This document shows positions 59,336 to 64,000 of a DNA stretch of 64,000 bases, one piece after another. Each line of letters starts with the position of its first letter. The stretch's first letter is position 1. The stretch covers positions 1 through 64,000 of the forward strand of contig NZ_FMXT01000008.1 of assembly GCF_900104335.1 (NCBI RefSeq). The letters are read 5' to 3'. Below the pieces are notes generated by a model, which saw only the letters and a program-made list of their open reading frames with translations, did not search any database and had not been told where the DNA came from. The translations under genes and the position numbers were made by a program. Origin of the DNA: Pseudobutyrivibrio sp. YE44. GTDB taxonomy: Bacteria; Bacillota; Clostridia; Lachnospirales; Lachnospiraceae.

Positions 59336-60259
59336 ATGAAAAAGAAAATATTAACATTATTTATCATTTCTTCTCTTGCAGCAGGTATGGTTGCCTGTGG
59401 AGGAAAGGAGGCTGAGCAGGAGCCTGAGAGTCCTGTTGTTGAGAATACAACACAGAGCGAAACTCCAGAAGCTGAAACAGAATCAACAGATGAGTTATCA
59501 GCAGATGATAAGGCAGCAGCCTTTAAGGATTACACCGATGGCCTGAACAAAATCGGCGGAAAAAACTTCAAGGTATATGCTGGACTTGATAAGGATAATG
59601 GCATTTGTTCTACTGTAGAGACAGAGGATGGAGTGCTTTATTGGCAGTACGCAAATGATAACAACAACCTTGTTACTGTTGAGTATGCTAGCGGAAACAA
59701 CAATCTAAACATTAACTCTTGGGACGTTTCAGCAGAGGGTAAGGTTGAGATTGTAAGTAGCATTAATATTGAGGAGTTTATCCCAATTAGTGACGATTTG
59801 ACAATCCTTTTTTCAGGTCTAAGCCTTTCAGACAAAAAGGACGTAATGATGATTGAGTCTAGAGGATTGGCATATAGCTATGCAGATGGTGTAGACTATA
59901 ACATCACTTTAATTGAGATTAAAGAGGATGGAAGCCTGGACAAGTTCTTTGATGAAGGCGTTGCTGGCTCAGGAGATGAGGATATCACCTCTGGAGTTAG
60001 AGAGAAATTTAATAAGACTACAGGTTCTGAATATTCACAAGACACTTTTGAAGATATTTTCTACAATGGAAAATTGTTTATTGAACAGGAGAACAAGCCA
60101 ATCTTAGCAAGCATTAAATTTAAATCTGAATCAGGTAAGCTTGCAGATAATGGTGATTGGGATGGAGCTAATGAGATAACATCAAAGATTTATGCTCTGA
60201 TGGATACTCCAGGTGACCCAGTATATTGGGGTGAAGGCCAGTTCGCGGCAGAGAATTAA
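59336..60259 (+). CDS. Lipoprotein, unknown
   Basis: This 307-residue protein has a lipobox (MVACGG), an acidic Glu/Thr/Pro linker and a soluble domain (NKIGGKNFKVYAGLDKDNGICSTVETEDGVLYWQYANDNNN). No family is recognised. I use the ATG at 59336 with AAAGGAGAA upstream; the codon at 59300 would precede it by a basic stretch and lacks an RBS. Confidence 0.8.
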   Translation: MKKKILTLFIISSLAAGMVACGGKEAEQEPESPVVENTTQSETPEAETESTDELSADDKAAAFKDYTDGLNKIGGKNFKVYAGLDKDNGICSTVETEDGVLYWQYANDNNNLVTVEYASGNNNLNINSWDVSAEGKVEIVSSINIEEFIPISDDLTILFSGLSLSDKKDVMMIESRGLAYSYADGVDYNITLIEIKEDGSLDKFFDEGVAGSGDEDITSGVREKFNKTTGSEYSQDTFEDIFYNGKLFIEQENKPILASIKFKSESGKLADNGDWDGANEITSKIYALMDTPGDPVYWGEGQFAAEN

Positions 60260-60277
60260 TTAAATAATGACATAGAA

Positions 60278-60299
60278 GAAGGCTCCCGCGGGAGCCTTC
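60278..60299. terminator. Bidirectional terminator
   Basis: A perfect 22-bp palindrome with arms GAAGGCTCCCG / CGGGAGCCTTC lies between two convergent genes. Confidence 0.8.
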
Positions 60300-60322
60300 A
60301 ACTTTTGTTGGGAATAACTAAC

Positions 60323-60928
60323 CTATAGGAGAGCTTTTAGTCCCTCTATTGCTTTGTTATGGTCTTTGTTCTCAACCCATACTGCGTTTAATCCGCATTC
60401 CCGTGCGCCAATAACGTTTCTTTCACTATCATCTAAGAATACACATTCTGCTGGGTTAAGGTTGTATTTATCAATGATAGTTTGATAAATAGCGTGGTCT
60501 GGTTTAATTAGTTTTACCTCGTATGAGAAGACACCGCCATCCAACATAGGAAGAAAATCAAGCTGCTTTGCTGCAAGCTCTCTAAGATGAGAAGACCAGT
60601 TAGAAAGGAAAAGTACCTGATAGCCTTGAGCCTTAAGGTCTGCAATCCAATTCTTAGCAAAATCATACTGCCAAAGGGCATCCCCTGCAGTATTCCAAAA
60701 ATGAAGAATCTCGTCCTTAATCTCAGGAGCATCCTTTGTAAACAAATGAACCAGCTCGTCGTTTGTCAGGACACCTCTGTCCACCTCATCCCATTTATGA
60801 TCGCCAAAGACATTGGCTTTAATCTTCTCAACCAAAGCCTCATCATTGTTAAACTCTTGCATTAGGTATTTGGTCCAATCGTAGCCAATCAGGACACCAC
60901 CAATATCAAAAATAATCGTCTTAATCAT
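60323..60928 (-). CDS. HAD family phosphatase (subfamily IA, YihX-like)
   Basis: This 201-residue enzyme has the HAD motifs: FDIGGVLIGYDW (motif I with GG instead of DG), LFLSNWS (motif II), KLIKPDHAIYQ (motif III Lys) and CVFLDDSERNVIGARECGL (motif IV). A helical cap lies between. The YihX group acts on sugar phosphates, such as glucose-1-phosphate. The substrate here is not proven. Confidence 0.92.
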   Translation of the reverse strand: MIKTIIFDIGGVLIGYDWTKYLMQEFNNDEALVEKIKANVFGDHKWDEVDRGVLTNDELVHLFTKDAPEIKDEILHFWNTAGDALWQYDFAKNWIADLKAQGYQVLFLSNWSSHLRELAAKQLDFLPMLDGGVFSYEVKLIKPDHAIYQTIIDKYNLNPAECVFLDDSERNVIGARECGLNAVWVENKDHNKAIEGLKALL

Positions 60929-61056
60929 AGTAACCTCTTATCAAATCCTTTTTGTATTTACTACAAAAGAATATAGCCGAAGTATTTAAGGATGTAAAGG
61001 AAGCCATGCTATTTCTGATGAAATAGTGTAAGATATTCTAGATAAAGGAGGGTGCT

Positions 61057-61647
61057 ATGAGCGAGAAAGAAAACTTAGAGTGGGAAGAGATTTCCTGCGA
61101 ACATATCATAAACGATGAATGGATTGATTTTAGAAAAAGCGCTTACAGATTTCCAGATGGAAGCACTTTTGAACCATATTATAGCTATAGCCGTAGGGAT
61201 TACGTGGTAATCATGGCAACTGATGAAGAAGGAAAATATATCTGTGTTCGACAGTATCGTCACGGAATCAAGCGTGTGACCACAGAGTTTTGCGCTGGTG
61301 GTATCGAGCGCAAGGATGGCAAAGAGTACGGGAGCCGCGCAGATACAAAGGATATAGAGGATGCACTTGATGCTGCAAAGCGTGAGCTAATGGAGGAGAC
61401 TGGATACGAGAGCAACGACTGGAAGTTCTTATTATCAGTTCCTTCAAATGCTACTATGGCTGACAATTACGCAAACCTCTTCGTGGCAAAGAACTGCAAG
61501 AAGGTAAGCGGGCAAAACCTTGATGATACAGAGTTCTTGAATGTTCATCTTCATACAAGAGAGGAAATTGATGAGATGATTCAGACCGGAGAATTCCCAC
61601 AGATGTCCCATATTATGGCATTACTCCTTGCTGAAAAAGAAAATTAA
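61057..61647 (+). CDS. NUDIX hydrolase (ADP-ribose pyrophosphatase-like)
   Basis: This 196-residue protein has the NUDIX box with AAKRELMEETGYESNDW and the upstream CAGGIERKDG segment, with an insertion of about 20 residues between the two. The N-terminal beta domain (DYVVIMATDEEGKYICVRQYRHG) matches ADP-ribose/nucleoside-diphosphate-sugar hydrolases. GGAGG is upstream. Confidence 0.92.
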   Translation: MSEKENLEWEEISCEHIINDEWIDFRKSAYRFPDGSTFEPYYSYSRRDYVVIMATDEEGKYICVRQYRHGIKRVTTEFCAGGIERKDGKEYGSRADTKDIEDALDAAKRELMEETGYESNDWKFLLSVPSNATMADNYANLFVAKNCKKVSGQNLDDTEFLNVHLHTREEIDEMIQTGEFPQMSHIMALLLAEKEN

Positions 61648-61655
61648 AATTTTAC

Positions 61656-61810
61656 TTACATGATGAAAAAAATTTTGCTATAATCTCACAATGTACGAAA
61701 AAAAGTAAGAAGATATAGCGCTGGTATAATTGGAAACGCACACCGAAATGGTGATAACGAACAACACGCCTTAGGTCTTCCCCTGGTTATAAGAAAGGAG
61801 AACCCCAGGT
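61656..61810 (+). promoter_or_regulatory. Promoter and structured leader of the DUF2798 gene
   Basis: TTACAT (61656) and TATAAT (61679) are 17 bases apart. The leader of about 120 nt has an outer stem GAAGA / TCTTC, a hairpin CACC-GAAAT-GGTG, and a later CCTGG / CCAGG hairpin with the Shine-Dalgarno AAAGGAG in its loop. The layout resembles a riboswitch; no known class was recognised. Confidence 0.55.
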
Positions 61811-62275
61811 ATGTTACCACAGAATAAATTTCAGGAAGTTGTATTTACACTTTTCATGGCATTCGTCATGGTTTACGCAATGATTTGCTACAACATTGCA
61901 CTTAATGTTGGAGGAATGCAGAACTTCATTTTTCTTGCAGCATTTAAGGAGATGATAATCATGTGGCCAATAGCAGTAGCGATTGAGCTTTTATTTGTAG
62001 GAAAGCTTGCTCAGAAGCTGGCATTTAGATTCGTTACTCCAGGTAAGGATCCAATGATTATGATTGTCCTTGCGATTTCAGCAATGTCTGTTTGCTTAAT
62101 GTGCCCACTTATGAGCCTTGCAGCTACAATTCTATTCAAGAGCGCAGGCGTTGAGTTCGTGGCAGTTTGGCTTCAGACTACAGCTTTGAATTTCCCAATG
62201 GCGCTTTGTTGGCAGATTTTCTTCGCTGGCCCATTCGTAAGAAACGTGTTCGGATTCTTTGCAAAAAGAAAATAA
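61811..62275 (+). CDS. DUF2798 family membrane protein
   Basis: This 154-residue protein has four membrane segments and the family look (KFQEVVFTLFMAFVMVYAMICYNIAL, then a GPFVRNVFGF end). DUF2798 proteins are of unknown function. The gene has its own promoter, a long structured leader and a terminator, so it is regulated alone. The leader suggests control by a metabolite or ion. Confidence 0.85.
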   Translation: MLPQNKFQEVVFTLFMAFVMVYAMICYNIALNVGGMQNFIFLAAFKEMIIMWPIAVAIELLFVGKLAQKLAFRFVTPGKDPMIMIVLAISAMSVCLMCPLMSLAATILFKSAGVEFVAVWLQTTALNFPMALCWQIFFAGPFVRNVFGFFAKRK

Positions 62276-62289
62276 TGATTAGAGATTTG

Positions 62290-62319
62290 CAGTCACACCA
62301 ATTTGGTGTGGCTGTTTTT
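62290..62319 (+). terminator. Intrinsic terminator
   Basis: A 10-bp stem CAGTCACACC / GGTGTGGCTG (one G-U) is followed by TTTTTG. Confidence 0.85.
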
Positions 62320-62344
62320 GTTTATAAATGGGATAATAAGAGCT

Positions 62345-63481
62345 ATGAAAAGGAAATTAATAGCAGAGATACTTTTGGTTTCAACCTGTCTTGGGTTATT
62401 TGGTTGTGCTAAGCAGGCAGATGTTAAAGTTCAGGAGGAACCAGTATATCAAGAGAAAACTGAAGATATAAGTGCATCCACATCCGTTGAAGATGAAGCA
62501 ACTGAGGATAAGGGTGAATATGACTTTACCTTATGCTTTGCCGGGGATATCAATTTTGATGAAAATTGGGCTACCACGCAGTATTTAAATCAATGTAAAA
62601 ATGGAATCCAAGATTGCATCGCTCCAGAGTTAATGGATGTGATGAAAAGTGCTGACATAATGTGGATAAACAACGAGTTTACCTATAGCGATGGTGGACA
62701 GCCGCTGCCTGGAAAAGCCTATACCTTTAGGGCGAACCCAAGTCGCGTGGAGCTTTTGAAGGAGCTTGGTGTAGACATTGTTGGGTTGGCCAATAATCAC
62801 GTTTACGACTATGGCAAAGATGCACTGCTGGACACTTTCACTACCTTGGAAGATGCTAAGATTCCCTATGTGGGAGCAGGCAGAAACCTAGAGGAAGCCA
62901 GTAAGCCATATTACATGGAGGTAGAGGGCAAAACCATAGCCTTCGTGGCCGCTTCTCGAGCTGAGAAGAACAGAATGACTCCACAGGCCACAGATACCGA
63001 GCCAGGCATCCTTCGATGCTATGATACAGAGCTATTTGAAGAGGAAATCAAGGAAGCTGATGCAAATGCTGACATAGTGGTGGCACTGCCACATTGGGGC
63101 ACGGAATATTCCACTACCCTGGAGCAGGTACAGGTGGATACCGCTCACAAGTATATAGAAGATGGCGCAGATGTAATCATCGGCGCCCATACTCACTGCC
63201 TGCAGGGATTTGAGTACTATAAGGATGTGCCAATCGTGTATAGTCTGGGAAATTACTGGTTCAACGAGAAGACCTTGGACACAATGTTAATCAACCTTCA
63301 TTGTTATGGAAACGATGATGAGCAGCATATGGATGTCATCATTACGCCTGGTCTACAGACAGGATGCACCACTCAGTATGTGAAGGATGCAGTAGAGCAG
63401 AGAGCGCTTTACGATAGGCTGGAAGATATTTCGGTTAATGTGGATATTGATGATGAGGGGAAAATCGAGGTAATCGAGTAG
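62345..63481 (+). CDS. CapA family lipoprotein (metallophosphatase-like)
   Basis: This 378-residue protein has a lipoprotein signal (LVSTCLGLFGC) and the CapA fold related to metallophosphatases: CFAGDINFDENW, then INNEFTYS, LANNHVYDYGKDALLD, LPHWGTEYS and GAHTHCLQGFEYYK. CapA is needed for poly-gamma-glutamate export in Bacillus, but most relatives have other, unknown envelope roles. The start at 62345 gives a proper signal peptide; its RBS is weak. Confidence 0.88.
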   Translation: MKRKLIAEILLVSTCLGLFGCAKQADVKVQEEPVYQEKTEDISASTSVEDEATEDKGEYDFTLCFAGDINFDENWATTQYLNQCKNGIQDCIAPELMDVMKSADIMWINNEFTYSDGGQPLPGKAYTFRANPSRVELLKELGVDIVGLANNHVYDYGKDALLDTFTTLEDAKIPYVGAGRNLEEASKPYYMEVEGKTIAFVAASRAEKNRMTPQATDTEPGILRCYDTELFEEEIKEADANADIVVALPHWGTEYSTTLEQVQVDTAHKYIEDGADVIIGAHTHCLQGFEYYKDVPIVYSLGNYWFNEKTLDTMLINLHCYGNDDEQHMDVIITPGLQTGCTTQYVKDAVEQRALYDRLEDISVNVDIDDEGKIEVIE

Positions 63482-63519
63482 ACAAAATAAATCATTGATG
63501 TTATTATTTCAATAGAAAA

Positions 63520-63756
63520 GGTGCTACCGATAGACGGTAAGCCCAATAATCGCAAATTAACTAATAACCGCTGAGCTGGACACTTGGGCGGTTATTTCTT
63601 TTTTGTCACATTGTAGACTAATGTAATTACGCCAATTAAAACTAGAGAATAAGTGAATAAATCACTATATGAAACCATTAGCATCCCTCCTTTTATACTC
63701 AGAGGGCTGTGACACCCTCTGGTGAGGGCTTAACCACCTACCGTTATCGTAGCACC
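63520..63756. repeat. Long inverted repeats flanking the small toxin gene
   Basis: The arms 63520-63544 and 63726-63756 are imperfect inverted repeats (GGTGCTAC, GATA, CGGTA and AGCCC shared). Between them, AATAACCGC / GCGGTTATT followed by CTTTTTTG forms a plus-strand terminator at 63563-63605 that overlaps the toxin's 3' end. This suits a convergent antitoxin RNA. Confidence 0.65.
63592..63678 (-). CDS. Holin-like type I toxin peptide
   Basis: This 28-residue peptide is one hydrophobic helix with a lysine tail (VSYSDLFTYSLVLIGVITL followed by VYNVTKKK), as in the putative holin-like toxin family of Firmicutes. AAAGGAGGG lies 6 bases before the ATG at 63678. It would insert in the membrane when not silenced by an antisense RNA from the other strand. 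Confidence 0.75.
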   Translation of the reverse strand: MVSYSDLFTYSLVLIGVITLVYNVTKKK

Positions 63757-63789
63757 GAAGGTTAGTGTAACAAATAGTTTATTTAGATT

Positions 63790-63821
63790 CAATCGAACAG
63801 TGAATGTTCGATTGTTTTTTT
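63790..63821 (+). terminator. Intrinsic terminator
   Basis: A perfect 9-bp stem CAATCGAAC / GTTCGATTG with a 6-base loop precedes eight T. Confidence 0.85.
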
Positions 63822-63864
63822 ATATAATTAAAGAGTAAAAAGTTTTGAGAAGGAGTGTATTGGC

Positions 63865-64000
63865 GTGAACGATAAGTACGAAACTTTAAAAGAGGGATTA
63901 TATACTGCTTATATAGATGGCTCTTTGGCATCAAACATAGAATATCGTCCCCAGTTTATTTCAAATAATTACAAAGAGGGTAAAAAGGTATTATCTGCGA
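63865..64000 (+). CDS. Start of a probable DEAD/DEAH helicase with PLD-like domain (3' truncated)
   Basis: Only 45 codons are visible. The GTG start follows GAAGGAG. The residues LKEGLYTAYIDGS and YRPQFISNNYKEGKKVLSA resemble the beginning of DUF3427-type helicases, which have a phospholipase D-like nuclease domain at their N terminus. The window ends before any helicase motif, so the identification is tentative. Confidence 0.55.
   Translation, partial: MNDKYETLKEGLYTAYIDGSLASNIEYRPQFISNNYKEGKKVLSA

Noticed and set aside
1-64000. CRISPR array
   Set aside because: No regularly spaced repeat of 24-40 bases and no cas gene were seen.

Overview
The window is a low-GC Firmicutes chromosome segment, most likely from a Lachnospiraceae genus close to Butyrivibrio or Pseudobutyrivibrio. 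The evidence is AT-rich codon use, strong AGGAGG ribosome binding sites, the lipoprotein repertoire, and a housekeeping block (decarboxylase, guanylate-kinase-like, yaaR, holB, ricT, tRNA1Val methyltransferase, rsmI) that follows Bacillus/Clostridia gene order. No species call is possible without a database search.

Layout. Positions 1-14.1 kb are core chromosome: the end of a Glu/Pro-rich protein, a tRNA-Lys(CTT), trmB, a penicillin-binding D,D-carboxypeptidase, an AbiE-like toxin-antitoxin pair, a MobA-like nucleotidyltransferase, the DNA-replication/translation operon above, a sirtuin, and rpsF-ssb-rpsR.

Positions 14.1-54.7 kb are a complete integrative and conjugative element (ICE) inserted in the 3' end of rpsR. 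A 30-bp imperfect duplication of the rpsR end flanks it, and the tyrosine integrase lies at its right end. The three mismatches between the two copies are all synonymous. From left to right the ICE carries: (a) parA-parB and two RepA_N-type replication proteins with a GAGGTTY palindrome array, then an autoregulated ribbon-helix-helix gene; (b) an AT-rich cargo region with a DUF697-like/unknown gene pair and a polymorphic-toxin operon (surface protein, lipoprotein with C-terminal LHH nuclease, SUKH-like immunity protein); (c) an 11-bp phased iteron array and a Tn1549/CTn4-like conjugation module (DUF5688, third RepA, PcfB, VirD4, Maff2, VirB6-like, PrgI, VirB4, NlpC/P60 hydrolase, DUF4315, DUF4366, MobC, relaxase, SSB); (d) a restriction/defence island with a C-protein-regulated type II system, a WYL regulator, a full DpnII-type (GATC) system, and a large DGQHR (DndB-like) protein with an Mrr-like nuclease domain; (e) small regulators, structured leader RNAs, a sigma/HTH protein, a DUF6462 excisionase-like protein, an RHH protein and the integrase.

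Positions 54.7-64 kb return to the chromosome: lipoproteins, an XRE regulator, membrane proteins, a HAD phosphatase, a NUDIX hydrolase, a DUF2798 membrane protein behind a structured leader, a CapA-like protein, a probable type I toxin-antitoxin locus, and the start of a probable helicase gene.

The genes suggest an ICE that replicates and partitions like a plasmid while excised, protects itself by two restriction systems plus a possible extra nuclease system, and equips its host with a cell-surface nuclease toxin and its immunity protein. All functional names rest on motifs read by eye; no homology search was run.
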